From assembly GCF_000969645.2 (NCBI RefSeq), contig NZ_CP014222.1, forward strand, positions 124,001 through 188,000: DNA of 64,000 nt, written 5' to 3'. The notes under the pieces were generated by a model. The model searched no databases. It was not told the origin of the DNA and saw only the letters and a list, made by a program, of their open reading frames with translations. Origin of the DNA: Janthinobacterium sp. B9-8. GTDB taxonomy: Bacteria > Pseudomonadota > Gammaproteobacteria > Burkholderiales > Chitinibacteraceae. A program made the translations under genes and the position numbers. Below are positions 25,245 through 34,071 of this stretch, piece after piece. The first letter of the stretch is position 1. Each line of letters begins with the position of its first letter.

Positions 25245-26006
25245 ATGTGCCAACTACTCGGTATGAATTGCAATGTGCCGACCGATATTATGTTTTCTTT
25301 CGAAGGCTTTCGCCGCCGTGGTGGCTTGACTGACCATCATGCAGATGGCTGGGGAATTGCTTTTTTTGAAGGCGATGGCTGCCGGATGTTTCTGGATTAT
25401 CTGCCTTCGGCCAGCTCGCCGATTGCTGATCTGGTACGCGCCTACCCGATTAAATCGACCAATGTGATTGCCCATATCCGCAAAGCCACGCAGGGGCAGA
25501 TCAGCCTAGCTAATACTCACCCGTTTCGCCGTGAGCTGTGGGGGCGTTACTGGATTTTTGTGCATAATGGCAATTTGCCGGAGCGGCCAGATCTAGCCGG
25601 TAGCCGTTTTCTGCCCGTAGGCAGCACCGATAGCGAGCACGCGTTTTGCTGGATTTTATCCGAGCTAAGTCAGCGTTTTGACAGCTGCCCACCTTTGCTG
25701 GTTTTGAAACAAGCTTTGGCAGAGTTGGCAAAGCCCCTGATGGCGGTTGGCACATTTAATTTTTTACTTTCTGATGGCAGAGCCTTATTTGCCCATTGCA
25801 GCACCGATCTGCACTATTTGGTACGCAAAGCGCCATTTACGCTGGCGCATTTGAATGACACCGATGTGAGTGTCGATTTTTCGCAAGTCACCACACAAAA
25901 TGACCGGGTCGCCGTTATTGCTACCCAGCCGCTAACTGACAATGAAACATGGACCAAAATGCAGCCGGGTGAGTTGCTGTGCTTTGTGGATGGAATGCCG
26001 GGGTAA
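25245..26006 (+). CDS. Class II glutamine amidotransferase (YafJ-like)
   Basis: The protein is 253 residues. Cys2 in MCQLLGMNCN is the N-terminal nucleophile after Met removal. HHADGWGIAFF, NVIAHIRKATQG, NTHPF and WIFVHNGNL are the class II amidotransferase (GATase type 2) landmarks for glutamine binding. No synthase domain is fused, as in YafJ and EgtC-like proteins; no ergothioneine genes are nearby. The acceptor for the released ammonia is unknown. The start at 25245 is required by the catalytic Cys at position 2. Confidence 0.92.
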   Translation: MCQLLGMNCNVPTDIMFSFEGFRRRGGLTDHHADGWGIAFFEGDGCRMFLDYLPSASSPIADLVRAYPIKSTNVIAHIRKATQGQISLANTHPFRRELWGRYWIFVHNGNLPERPDLAGSRFLPVGSTDSEHAFCWILSELSQRFDSCPPLLVLKQALAELAKPLMAVGTFNFLLSDGRALFAHCSTDLHYLVRKAPFTLAHLNDTDVSVDFSQVTTQNDRVAVIATQPLTDNETWTKMQPGELLCFVDGMPG

Positions 26007-26033
26007 GAGATTGTAAGGAGGGGCAAAGTCAAA

Positions 26034-26412
26034 AAGACTTTTTTAGTGCCTTCGGCACGTTGATTTAGGTGCGGGCGTCCCGCGGGACCTTCCTTTCTTG
26101 TGTGGCCAAGAAAGGAAGCGAAAGAAGGCCACCCCACGAAACACGAAGGCTCCTGCGCTGTGGACAATCGAGTCGGCGGCGGGCGGGATTGGCTCGCTGC
26201 CTCGCTCCCTTGCCGAAACCCCGCCCCGCTTGTTCCTCACTCCGGCGTGTTTCAAGGGGAGCTTTAAAGCCCCGTGCCACGGACAGTGATAAAAATCTAG
26301 TTCGCTGGGTTTGAAAATATTTAAAACCTATTCAAGCGCCTTAATTCAGAACCTGTTTTTTTCGTGTAACCCTGTGTTTTCCGTATCTCCGTGGTTCAAG
26401 ATTTGGGTTTGT
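26034..26412 (+). repeat. Dispersed composite repeat, form 1 (copy A)
   Basis: A ~250-bp core begins with the hairpin GTGCCTTCGGCAC, then GTGCGGGCGTCCCGCGGGAC, a palindrome TTTCTTG...CCAAGAAA, GGACAATCGAGTCGGCGG, CCGAAACCCCGCCCCGCTTG and ends near AAAGCCCCGTGCCAC. A tail of about 120 bp follows (TTAAAACCTATTCAA, then a degenerate CTCTGTG segment ending GTGGTTCAAGATTTGGG). The same composite occurs at 55748 and 58694. Short frames inside it on both strands are spurious. Confidence 0.85.
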
Positions 26413-26434
26413 TTCACTGCCTCACAAATCTACT

Positions 26435-28117
26435 CTACCTCAACGCCGCCGCCAGCCCACTCTGCCGAATAGATTGCTTAGCAATAGCTTTGCTCAGCAC
26501 GTCATTACTTCCCCAAATCTCTACTTTTTTCTTGGCACGGGTGAGGCCGGTGTAGATCAGGCTGCGGCTGAGCAGTTCGTGCGACTGATCGGGGAGTAAT
26601 AAAATCACTTCGTCAAATTCCGAGCCTTGGCTTTTGTGCACCGTTAAGGCCAGTGCGGTTTCGTGGGCGGGCAGGCGGGCGGGGCTGAACCAGCGCAGGG
26701 TGTTGCCCTCGCCTTTAAAAGCCACGCGGGGTGCGCCGTTTTCAATAAAAGTCAGGCCGATATCGCCGTTATACAGCTGCACGCCATAATCATTTTGGGT
26801 GATTAACACAGGACGGCCTGCGTACCAGAGGCTGTTTTCGGGGATGAAATTTTTAGCCTGCCAGTGCGCTTCTAACTGCTGATTCACCCCCATCACTCCC
26901 GCATGGCCTTCGCGTAAGGCCGTCAGCACGCGGAAGGTATCGAAGGCGATAAAAGCCGCGTCCACATCGCCAGCCAGTACGGCCTGCCAGTAAGCCGCGT
27001 AGCCTTGATCGCAGCGGGTGAGCAGTGTTTTGCTATTGGGCTGCCAGCCGAGCTCTGTTTCTGTCTCGGCAAATAAATCATCCGGCTGCAAGAGCGCCAA
27101 TGCGCCCTTGGCGTCGCCCGAATTCACCAAATTCGCTAGCTTGCCAATACCGCCGCCTGCGGCAAAGCGGTGGCTGTGTTCTAAATTCATCACGGCATTA
27201 CCCACGCTGCTAGCTGGGGCTTTGCTGCTTGCAATTTCCACCCCAGTAGCCGTTTTGAGCGCCTGAATAAAATCGGCGCTGGGCGATTTTAAGCTACACA
27301 GTTCGGCAAATACCGCACCGGCATCCACTGCATCCAGCTGATCTTTGTCTCCCAGCAAAATCAGCCGGGCATGCGCGGGCAGGGCTTCTACCAGTTGCGC
27401 CATCAAGGCCAAGTCGATCATCGAAGCTTCATCGACCACCAGCACATCCAGCGCTAGCGGATTAGCAGCATGGTGCTTGAAACTGCCATCGGGTCGCGGC
27501 CCCAGTAAGCGGTGCAGAGTTGAAGCGGTTTCGGGGATGACAGCCAGCGTTTCGGGCGTGACCGCTAGGCTAGATTTTCTTTCCCGCACCGATTCACTCA
27601 TTCTGGCTGCCGCCTTACCAGTGGGCGCTGCCATTTTAATGCTCAGCGTGTTGCCTTCCATGATTTGCAAAGCGGCCAGAATACGCAGCACGGTGGTGGT
27701 TTTACCCGTGCCGGGCCCGCCGGAAATCACCGTCAGCTTTTGCATCACCGCTGCCGCTGCTGCTACTTTTTGCAAATCTGGCTGAATGCTGGATGCAGGA
27801 AATAGCTCATTTAGCAGCGTGGCTAACTTGGCCAGATCCACATCACATTTTTCCCCTGCCAATTGGCGCAGGCGCTTGGCCAGCTGCGATTCATACCACC
27901 AATAGCGGGTGAGATAGAGCCGGTCTTTGTCCTGAGTAAGCGGCTTAAACTCACCCGGCTTGCCGATTAAGGGGCTGCTGAGCGGCGCAGTTTTAATACA
28001 ACTATGCCCCGCCGCCAGCGCCGCGCAAAGCTTGGCGAGGGTGGCTTTCAGCTCATCCGATTGCGGCCCGCAAAGGCGTTCAAAACTACGGCTTAATTCA
28101 AAGGCAAAGTCTGGCAT
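26435..28117 (-). CDS. recD: RecD, exodeoxyribonuclease V alpha subunit
   Basis: The protein is 560 residues. The N-terminal linker domain precedes a superfamily 1B helicase. Walker A is ISGGPGTGKTTTVLRIL (about residues 152-168); Walker B is VVDEASMIDLALM; the C-terminal UvrD-like helicase motif is ALALTVHKSQGSEFDEVIL, and QSHELLSRSLIYTGLTRAKK follows. RecD is the 5'-3' motor of RecBCD, which resects double-strand breaks and degrades foreign DNA. recB lies 1.5 kb upstream on the same strand; recC is not in the window. Confidence 0.95.
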   Translation of the reverse strand: MPDFAFELSRSFERLCGPQSDELKATLAKLCAALAAGHSCIKTAPLSSPLIGKPGEFKPLTQDKDRLYLTRYWWYESQLAKRLRQLAGEKCDVDLAKLATLLNELFPASSIQPDLQKVAAAAAVMQKLTVISGGPGTGKTTTVLRILAALQIMEGNTLSIKMAAPTGKAAARMSESVRERKSSLAVTPETLAVIPETASTLHRLLGPRPDGSFKHHAANPLALDVLVVDEASMIDLALMAQLVEALPAHARLILLGDKDQLDAVDAGAVFAELCSLKSPSADFIQALKTATGVEIASSKAPASSVGNAVMNLEHSHRFAAGGGIGKLANLVNSGDAKGALALLQPDDLFAETETELGWQPNSKTLLTRCDQGYAAYWQAVLAGDVDAAFIAFDTFRVLTALREGHAGVMGVNQQLEAHWQAKNFIPENSLWYAGRPVLITQNDYGVQLYNGDIGLTFIENGAPRVAFKGEGNTLRWFSPARLPAHETALALTVHKSQGSEFDEVILLLPDQSHELLSRSLIYTGLTRAKKKVEIWGSNDVLSKAIAKQSIRQSGLAAALR

Positions 28118-28156
28118 GGGGGGCTCTTAAAGCGAAACGCCTAAAAAAAATGTAGA

Positions 28157-28183
28157 GTGGGCACACGGTTTTATTGTGCCCAC
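28157..28183. repeat. Hairpin ahead of recD
   Basis: GTGGGCAC pairs exactly with GTGCCCAC across an 11-base spacer; a GTAGAG/CACCCT surround resembles the widespread TAGGGTGGGCAC repeats. It lies about 40 bases upstream of the recD start, in a 250-base gap otherwise filled by the CACAGAG palindrome described next. Confidence 0.5.
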
Positions 28184-28251
28184 GCGGCGAATGGCGATGC
28201 GTCGGCAGCTTGCCCACCCTAATGACTATCAATTTAAAGGGTAGAGCGCTA

Positions 28252-28372
28252 AACCTTGAACCACAGAGAACACCGAGAGCACAGAGTTTCACAGAGAAAC
28301 CCCAAAAGAGTTGGTTTTCTCTGTGGGCCTCTGTGTCCTCCTTTTACTCTGTGGTTCAAGATTTAGCTCATT
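28252..28372. repeat. Palindromic CACAGAG/CTCTGTG element (copy 1)
   Basis: The left arm CCTTGAACCACAGAGAACAC...CACAGAGTTTCACAGAGAAA is mirrored by the right arm TTTTCTCTGTGGG...CTCTGTGTCC...CTCTGTGGTTCAAGATTTAG. It is a near-perfect inverted repeat about 120 bp long. Closely similar elements are at 29036 and 57576. It reaches the stop codon of the exonuclease gene. Confidence 0.8.
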
Positions 28373-28994
28373 TTGCATACCCAAGTTGTTTGTTGAGTAA
28401 ATCTGGCACTTTTGCGGCGACGGTTTTGCTGATTTTATCCAGCAGGTCCAAATCAATCTGCTGCATTTGGCAGGTTTTTGCTAAGTGTTTGGCAATATGG
28501 ATCAGCAAATACGCCGAGACTTCTGCATCGGCTTCGGCTCTGTGGGCGGTGCCTTGAAAGCGTATGCCTAAGCTTGCCGCCAAGGTTGCGAGTTTGTAGT
28601 TGCTCATGCCGGGGAATAAACGGCGGGATAGTTTAAGCGTGCAATGTAATCCTTGGTATTGCGGTAATAGATTAATGCGCTGGCTTTCGGCCAATAGAAA
28701 CTTCGCGTCAAAGCTGGCGTTGTGCGCCGACAGCGCATCGCTGCCGATAAATTCGATCAGCGCCGGAACCACCTCGCTGGCAGGCGGTGCCTTGTTCACC
28801 ATTGCCTGGCTGATGCCGGTGAGCTGGGTAATAAAGTAGGGAATACGCACACCGCAATTCACTAAGGATACAAAGCGATCAGTAATCTGCCCGTCAACAA
28901 TCCGCAGCGCAGCCACTTCGGTGATGCGGTCGGAATGGCTGATGCCGGTGGTTTCAAAATCCAGCATCACGATAGGGCGGTTGAATGAAATCAT
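28368..28994 (-). CDS. DEDDh 3'-5' exonuclease (DNA polymerase III epsilon-like)
   Basis: The protein is 208 residues with the three Exo motifs: Exo I MLDFETTG (first Asp and Glu), Exo II SAHNASFDAKFL and Exo IIIe HRAEADAEV (His and last Asp). This is the catalytic domain alone; the C-terminal polymerase-binding region of DnaQ is missing. It could be a free-standing proofreading or RNase T/ExoX-like nuclease. Its place between recB and recD suggests, without proof, a part in DNA end processing. Confidence 0.88.
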   Translation of the reverse strand: MISFNRPIVMLDFETTGISHSDRITEVAALRIVDGQITDRFVSLVNCGVRIPYFITQLTGISQAMVNKAPPASEVVPALIEFIGSDALSAHNASFDAKFLLAESQRINLLPQYQGLHCTLKLSRRLFPGMSNYKLATLAASLGIRFQGTAHRAEADAEVSAYLLIHIAKHLAKTCQMQQIDLDLLDKISKTVAAKVPDLLNKQLGYAK

Positions 28995-29035
28995 GGGGTC
29001 TTTTTATTAAGTATTTTGTTTTGTTTGAGATTGTT

Positions 29036-29153
29036 AAATCTTGAACCACAGAGAGCACAGAGGACACAGAGTTTCACAGAGAAAACGATAAATTCTATGG
29101 ATTTCTCTGTGGCCTCTGTGTTCTCGTTTTACTCTGTGGTTCAAGGTTTAGCT
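29036..29153. repeat. Palindromic CACAGAG/CTCTGTG element (copy 2)
   Basis: Left arm ATCTTGAACCACAGAG...CACAGAGTTTCACAGAGAAA and right arm TTTCTCTGTGGCCTCTGTG...CTCTGTGGTTCAAGGTTTAG form an inverted repeat as at 28252. Downstream (29160-29349) lies degenerate AT-rich sequence with a TGTAGGGTAGGCAAG word at about 29290; no gene is seen there. Confidence 0.8.
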
Positions 29154-29349
29154 CTCTATCAAGGCTAACTGAAGTATTTTGCTAATCAGCTAATTCCTTA
29201 TTTTTTCTCAGTGCCCCTCCGAGTTCTCCCTTTTCTCCTTGGTTAAAGATTTGGGTTTTGTTATGAGCGATAAGTGAGTTCATAAAATATTGTAGGGTAG
29301 GCAAGATAAAGCGTCGTTGCACACTCTGCGTCTATAACTTTTAAGAGTT

Positions 29350-29619
29350 TTAAGAAAAATCATTATCAAATTGATTGACTGCTTCATTTAGAGTGAAAAA
29401 CCAATCGCAACGATTTAAGGGGTTTGTTTCGATAAATAGCTCTATAAACTGTTTTTCTGATTTTTTTAGTTGGTTTTCATCAACTGGTAAATGAAAAAAG
29501 TCAGCACTTTGGACTGCGAATTTATTAAGTGAAATATCTTTCAGGCAGCAATATTTTATTGCTGTAGTTTCATTTACATTTTTCCATAAAACAATACTTT
29601 CAAATAATGATGTTGGCAT
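29350..29619 (-). CDS. Hypothetical protein, AT-rich orphan
   Basis: The protein is 89 residues: MPTSLFESIVLWKNVNETTA, then a body rich in Phe, Asn and Asp, ending NEAVNQFDNDFS. No domain or membrane helix is recognised. Base composition is clearly poorer in GC than recB and recD on either side, which suggests a recent acquisition. It stands between recB and the exonuclease gene on the same strand. Small acidic soluble proteins like this include toxin-immunity and phage-derived proteins, but nothing in the sequence decides it. Confidence 0.55.
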   Translation of the reverse strand: MPTSLFESIVLWKNVNETTAIKYCCLKDISLNKFAVQSADFFHLPVDENQLKKSEKQFIELFIETNPLNRCDWFFTLNEAVNQFDNDFS

Positions 29620-29670
29620 TTATTGCTCCGCGCTCTGCTTTTAAACTCTGTGTTCTCTGTGGCGACGATC

Positions 29671-32600
29671 TTAGGTTTTTGCCGCCACCCCCATCAAAGC
29701 TACTTCAATATCATCCAGCAATTCCATGCTTGGTCTGCTGAAGTACACGCCGTTTTGTCCGTCTTGTTTGCCCAGCCCGCGCATAAACAGGTAGTACACG
29801 CCGCCGAATTGATCGTCAGTAAAGCTAGGCAAGCGCTGGCGCAGGAAGCGGCGCACTGCCGCTGAATAGATCAGGTATTGCAGATAATAGTGGTGCTGAG
29901 CCATGGCGGGGATGAGTTTAGCGGGGGCGTAGTCGGCCACGTTATTGCCTAGCCAATTGCTTTTGTAATCGAGCACGTAGAAGGCGTTTTCGTATTCAAA
30001 CACCAGATCGATAAAGCCTCTTAAAAAGCCGTTGATATGGAAGAAATCCAGCGTGCTGGCGGCTGCGCGAAACTCGATAGGCAGCGATGGATGTTGCAGC
30101 GCGGCAATCAGGCGCTCGGGCTGGCAGTGGCTTACGCTATAGGTGAATTCCATTTCTGCCACGCGGGCTGTGGGCGGGATGCTGGCTAAGGTCAGCGCCT
30201 TGCCATCGAGCCGCGCAGAAACGGTGTCTTGCACCATCTGGCTGACCACATCTAGCCAATGCTCTGGAATACCGTGGTGCTCTAGGGCTTTGGCGGTGGT
30301 GGCGAGTAGCGTATCTGCATCTTGCCAATCCCATTCTTCTAAAATAGCGTGTAGACAAGTACCGGCCACGGTGGCGGCGGCCTCTCTTTCCGGAAAGCTG
30401 AATATGGATCTGCCGGGGGCTGCGGATGAATCGGCTTCCGGCGCATTGCTGGCGCTATCTCTATCTGGCCCTTCGGAATGATTGTGCGCGGTCATGCCAG
30501 AAAAGCTGGCAACCCGCCATGTGGGATAGAGCTTTTTTCCAAGGTAGGGCTTAAACACAAGTGGCTCGGAAGGGGCCGTTTTAAGGCCGGGCCCGCTAGC
30601 GCTAGGCGCATCGTGTAGGGCAAAGACTTCTGGCTGTTGCTCACACATCGCCGTAATTTCACCCAGCAGGGTCTCATGATCGTAAGCTTTTAGATGTTCT
30701 TTTTGCGCTTCCAATACATCACCATGCTCCCCAGCGAGTGGGTGCAGCAGCCAAGCCATGGCCGATTGCGATAGGCCGTCGCTAATTGCATAGCCTCGGC
30801 CATCTTTCAGGCCGATATTGCCCCACGCGATATAGCAGCGATTCCTCGCTCGGGTCAGGCCCACGTAAAGTAGGCGCAGCTTTTCTTCAAAGGCTTCCCG
30901 TTTGGCGCTGTCTTTATGCTCATCAAAATCATCGCTGCCTAAATCCAGCCATGCTTTGTCGTTTTGATGATAGCGCACCGCCTCGGTGTGCTTGCCCAGC
31001 AGGCGGCCATCCCATAAAAACGGGCAGAACACGATGGGATATTCAAGGCCCTTGCTGGCGTGCAGGGTAACGATGCGCACGCGGTCTTCATCGCTTTCTA
31101 GGCGCAATAAGGCTTCATCGCCTGCGTTTTTATTCTGGCGGCTAAACCATGCCAAGTGTTGCTCTAGGCCGGTGGCTTTGTGCGCTTGCAATAGCTCGGC
31201 TAGCTGTAATAGATTAGTTAGCCGCCGCTCGCCATCGCTCAAAGAAAGTAAGCGCTGCGCCACATTGCGCCCATCCAACCCCTGGTATTCCAGCCACTCT
31301 CTAAACATCGGGATTAAACCCTGCGTTTGCCAGAGTTTTTTCCAGTGGGCAAAGGCGTCCGCAATCTGGTCCCAGCCGTTGATTTCTAGGCGCAGCAGGG
31401 TGGCGGCATTGTTGCCTAGCAGGGTGCTAATCAGCGCGGCACGCACCAGCCCTTGCTTGGCTGGCTCGCTAATGGCAGCCAGCACGGTATAAAGCTCGAC
31501 AGCCTCTTGCGACTCCCAAACGCTATCTCTTACCCGCAGCACGCTCGGCACGCCCAGCTGGGTGAGCGCATCCTGCATGGCTTTCGCCCGAAAACGATCA
31601 GGCACCAGCACGGCCATATCGCCGCCCGAGAGTGGCCGCTCTTTATCTGCCCCCGCCAGCTTGGCTTTGCCTTCCCCAGCCAAACGCAGCAGCCTTTCAA
31701 TCTCTTGTGCGGTGATTTGGGCGGCCAGATGATTGGCGGTTTCTTTAGGCCAGCTGATTTGCACGCCTTTTTCTGAGACGCCTTCGGGCTCAGGCAAAAA
31801 TTGGAAGCGAAAAGGGGCGCTCTTTCCTTCATCATCAGCAGGCGCCTCATTCTCGCCATCAACAATCAATTCTGGCCGAGGTTTACTCGCCGCTTTAACG
31901 GCGCTAAAGCTGACATGCGGATCAACAAAAGCCTCGCTAGGCCGCTCAAACAGGGTATTTACGGCGGTCACTAAAGCGGGCACCGAGCGCTGATTGGTAT
32001 CCAAGCTTTCTTTGGCATCCACCAAGGCTTCGGCTTGGTGATAGGCGTGAATATCCGCGCCGCGAAAGCTATAAATCGCCTGCTTTGGGTCCCCCACCAA
32101 AAACAGCGGCGTGCTGCCATCCGCAAACACGCGCGAGAAAATATCGTACTGAATGCCGTCGGTATCCTGAAACTCATCAATCAGCGCGGCCTTGTAGCGG
32201 CGGCGCATGGCTATGGCTAAGCGCTCGCCGCCTTCCGCAGTCAGGCCTTGCCACACGCGCAGCAAAAGATCGTTAAAGGATAATTGCTGACGGCGGGCTA
32301 GGCGCTCGGGTAGCTCGATATCGCAGCGGCGGCGCAGCTCGGCCAAGCCTTGTTTTTGCCGCAATTCGCAAGCTGTGCTCAGATCATTAATTAAGCTGGC
32401 CAGTAATTCCACTGCCTCAAAGAAACCATGCTCGGGCGGCGTTTTGCCCTTGGCGGTGCCGCTGATGAGCTTACTGCTGCTGAGCTTCACCAGCTCCTTG
32501 CTGTCGATATCCTGCCAGCCACCATTGCCCGCGATATGGTCATCGATCAGCAAAAAGATTTTTTCTAATTGCTCTGGCTTATAGCTGGTTTGCTTTAAGG

Positions 32601-33333
32601 CCTTGCTGGCAGACAGCCCCAGCAACATTTCCTTAATGACTGCTGAATGCTCGTTCCAAAGCTGGCGGTAGTTTTCAAAAGCAGCAGGCAGGGCGGCGCT
32701 TAATTCTGCAGTATCGGCAGCGACTCCCAGCTCCACGGTATGCAGTAGTGGCTGGCCTAAATGGCCGTAGACCACCCGCAGCCATTCCTCTGGGCTGGCT
32801 TTGCTTTTAAGTAGGTATTCGGTGTAAATCGCGTCGGCGGGGTAGACCTGCTCGCGCCAAAAATCTGCGGCAATTTCATCCAGCACCGGGCCGGTATCGC
32901 TGAGAATCTCCATACCAAAATCAGCGCCGCTTTCAAAGGCGGATTGGATGAGCACCCGCTGGCAAAAAGCGTGAATGGTATGAATCGCCGCCTCGTCCAG
33001 ACTGGCAATGGCGCGCTGCAAACGGCGCATCACCTCGGTTCGCCGGTCTGCGTGTTGAATGAGCAGCTGCTCACAAAACGGATCAAGCGCCTCTTCCCCC
33101 TCGAAAGATTCCAACACCTCGGCGAGCCGCCCACGGATGCGATCGCGCAGCTCGGCGGTGGCTGCTTCGGTAAAGGTCACCACCAGAATCTCTGGCACTT
33201 TTAAGCCGTGCTCAATCACCAGCCTTGTATATAAACCCGTAATCGTCCAAGTCTTCCCCGTCCCCGCGCTGGCCTCGATCATATGCGGCCCAGCTAATGG
33301 CATCTCAAACAGATTTAGGGGGCGAAGATTCAT
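29671..33333 (-). CDS. recB: RecB, exodeoxyribonuclease V beta subunit
   Basis: The protein is 1,220 residues, normal for RecB. The superfamily 1A helicase begins at once with HMIEASAGTGKTWTITGLYT (Walker A, about residues 18-37). Walker B is AALIDEFQDTDGIQYDIF, and motif IV-VI stretches include VGDPKQAIYSFRGADIHAY, VRIVTLHASKGLEYPIVF and LLYVGLTRARNRCYIAW. The C-terminal nuclease has GFIDLVFEYENAFYVLDYKS with the catalytic Asp and DYKSNW. It is the 3'-5' motor and nuclease of RecBCD. No recC adjoins it; a DUF559 cassette lies upstream instead. Confidence 0.96.
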   Translation of the reverse strand: MNLRPLNLFEMPLAGPHMIEASAGTGKTWTITGLYTRLVIEHGLKVPEILVVTFTEAATAELRDRIRGRLAEVLESFEGEEALDPFCEQLLIQHADRRTEVMRRLQRAIASLDEAAIHTIHAFCQRVLIQSAFESGADFGMEILSDTGPVLDEIAADFWREQVYPADAIYTEYLLKSKASPEEWLRVVYGHLGQPLLHTVELGVAADTAELSAALPAAFENYRQLWNEHSAVIKEMLLGLSASKALKQTSYKPEQLEKIFLLIDDHIAGNGGWQDIDSKELVKLSSSKLISGTAKGKTPPEHGFFEAVELLASLINDLSTACELRQKQGLAELRRRCDIELPERLARRQQLSFNDLLLRVWQGLTAEGGERLAIAMRRRYKAALIDEFQDTDGIQYDIFSRVFADGSTPLFLVGDPKQAIYSFRGADIHAYHQAEALVDAKESLDTNQRSVPALVTAVNTLFERPSEAFVDPHVSFSAVKAASKPRPELIVDGENEAPADDEGKSAPFRFQFLPEPEGVSEKGVQISWPKETANHLAAQITAQEIERLLRLAGEGKAKLAGADKERPLSGGDMAVLVPDRFRAKAMQDALTQLGVPSVLRVRDSVWESQEAVELYTVLAAISEPAKQGLVRAALISTLLGNNAATLLRLEINGWDQIADAFAHWKKLWQTQGLIPMFREWLEYQGLDGRNVAQRLLSLSDGERRLTNLLQLAELLQAHKATGLEQHLAWFSRQNKNAGDEALLRLESDEDRVRIVTLHASKGLEYPIVFCPFLWDGRLLGKHTEAVRYHQNDKAWLDLGSDDFDEHKDSAKREAFEEKLRLLYVGLTRARNRCYIAWGNIGLKDGRGYAISDGLSQSAMAWLLHPLAGEHGDVLEAQKEHLKAYDHETLLGEITAMCEQQPEVFALHDAPSASGPGLKTAPSEPLVFKPYLGKKLYPTWRVASFSGMTAHNHSEGPDRDSASNAPEADSSAAPGRSIFSFPEREAAATVAGTCLHAILEEWDWQDADTLLATTAKALEHHGIPEHWLDVVSQMVQDTVSARLDGKALTLASIPPTARVAEMEFTYSVSHCQPERLIAALQHPSLPIEFRAAASTLDFFHINGFLRGFIDLVFEYENAFYVLDYKSNWLGNNVADYAPAKLIPAMAQHHYYLQYLIYSAAVRRFLRQRLPSFTDDQFGGVYYLFMRGLGKQDGQNGVYFSRPSMELLDDIEVALMGVAAKT

Positions 33334-33440
33334 AGTATTCCAGAAGGGGGCGGAGGATGAGCGGTAGGGTGATTATAAAGGGCTAGCCTGCCTTGGTGAT
33401 GAAGCTTAATGATATCTTTTGGAGGGGCTTAGAATTGCAG

Positions 33441-33495
33441 TTGAAAGGCAAATCCCCCCTTGCCCCCCTTTTTCAAAGGGGGGCTAGGGGGGATT
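33441..33495. repeat. C-tract/G-tract palindrome before the DUF559 gene
   Basis: TTGAAAGGCAAATCCCCCCTT, then a CCCCCCTTT..AAAGGGGGG palindrome, then CTAGGGGGGATT. It is repeated with one change (GAAAGACAAATCCCCCCTTA) at 33839, directly after the gene, and in diverged form at 33919 and 33992. Confidence 0.8.
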
Positions 33496-33897
33496 TTGCA
33501 ACCATACAAATCAGGTCTGAAACCTTTTTCCCAAGAGCTGCGCAAGCATATGACTGATGCAGAACAATTGCTTTGGTCAAGGCTACGCCACAAACAGGTT
33601 TGGGGTATGCAGTTTTATCGGCAGAAGCCTTTGGCGGGTTTTATTGTGGATTTTTACTCTGCAGCAGCCAGTCTAGTGATTGAGCTGGATGGATCTCAGC
33701 ACTTTGAAGCGGTGCATCAGCTCAATGATAAGGAAAGAGATCAGGTGCTGGCGGCAATGGGCTTATTGGTATTGAGATTTGATAACAGACAGGTTTTACA
33801 AGAAATAGACGAAGTTATGCAGGTGATTTTTGATGTGGTTGAAAGACAAATCCCCCCTTACCCCCCTTTTTCAAGGGGGGGTAAAACCGGACCCTAG
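33496..33897 (+). CDS. DUF559 (endonuclease-like, very-short-patch-repair-type) protein
   Basis: The protein is 133 residues if translation starts at the TTG at 33496 (reading QPYKSGLKPFSQELRKHMTD); the first ATG in the domain is at 33550, and a frame start in the upstream palindrome is unlikely to be real. The PD-(D/E)xK-like core is MTDAEQLLWSRLRHKQVWGM, QFYRQKPLAGFIVDFYSAA, LVIELDGSQHFE (catalytic acids D, E.DG) and ERDQVLAAMGLLVLRFDN. This family is related to Vsr and restriction endonucleases; its biological role is not known. The C-terminal IPPYPPFSRGGK is translated from the flanking repeat. Confidence 0.85.
   Translation: MQPYKSGLKPFSQELRKHMTDAEQLLWSRLRHKQVWGMQFYRQKPLAGFIVDFYSAAASLVIELDGSQHFEAVHQLNDKERDQVLAAMGLLVLRFDNRQVLQEIDEVMQVIFDVVERQIPPYPPFSRGGKTGP
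33839..33887. repeat. C-tract/G-tract palindrome after the DUF559 gene
   Basis: GAAAGACAAATCCCCCCTTA followed by CCCCCCTTTTTCAAGGGGGG. It is a direct repeat of 33441-33480 and encodes the end of the DUF559 protein. Confidence 0.8.
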
Positions 33898-33918
33898 AAC
33901 AAATAATATTGATTTCAT

Positions 33919-34062
33919 CCCCCTTTTTGAAAAAAGGGGACTAGGGGCATAAGTATCTAATACTATTTTAGGTGGCACTTCAGTGCTGTAGCTTCCCCCT
34001 TTGTAAAAGGGGGATTGAGGGGGATTTTGCAAGCATATAAACCAGATCTGAAAAATAATTTA
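33919..34062. repeat. Second, truncated cassette: palindromes plus remnant of the DUF559 5' end
   Basis: Palindromes lie at 33919-33951 (CCCCCTTTTTGAAAAAAGGGG) and 33992-34027 (CCCCCTTTGTAAAAGGGGG). After them GGGATTTTGCAAGCATATAA, ACCAGATCTGAAA repeats the first bases of the DUF559 gene at 33491 (GGGATTTTGCAACCATACAA, ATCAGGTCTGAAA). The remnant ends before the AlkD-type start. Confidence 0.7.
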
Positions 34063-34071
34063 AGAGGCCAA

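Noticed and set aside
26065..26314. Several overlapping frames on both strands
   Set aside because: They lie within composite repeat copy A; similar frames recur in the other copies because of the repeat itself, not selection.
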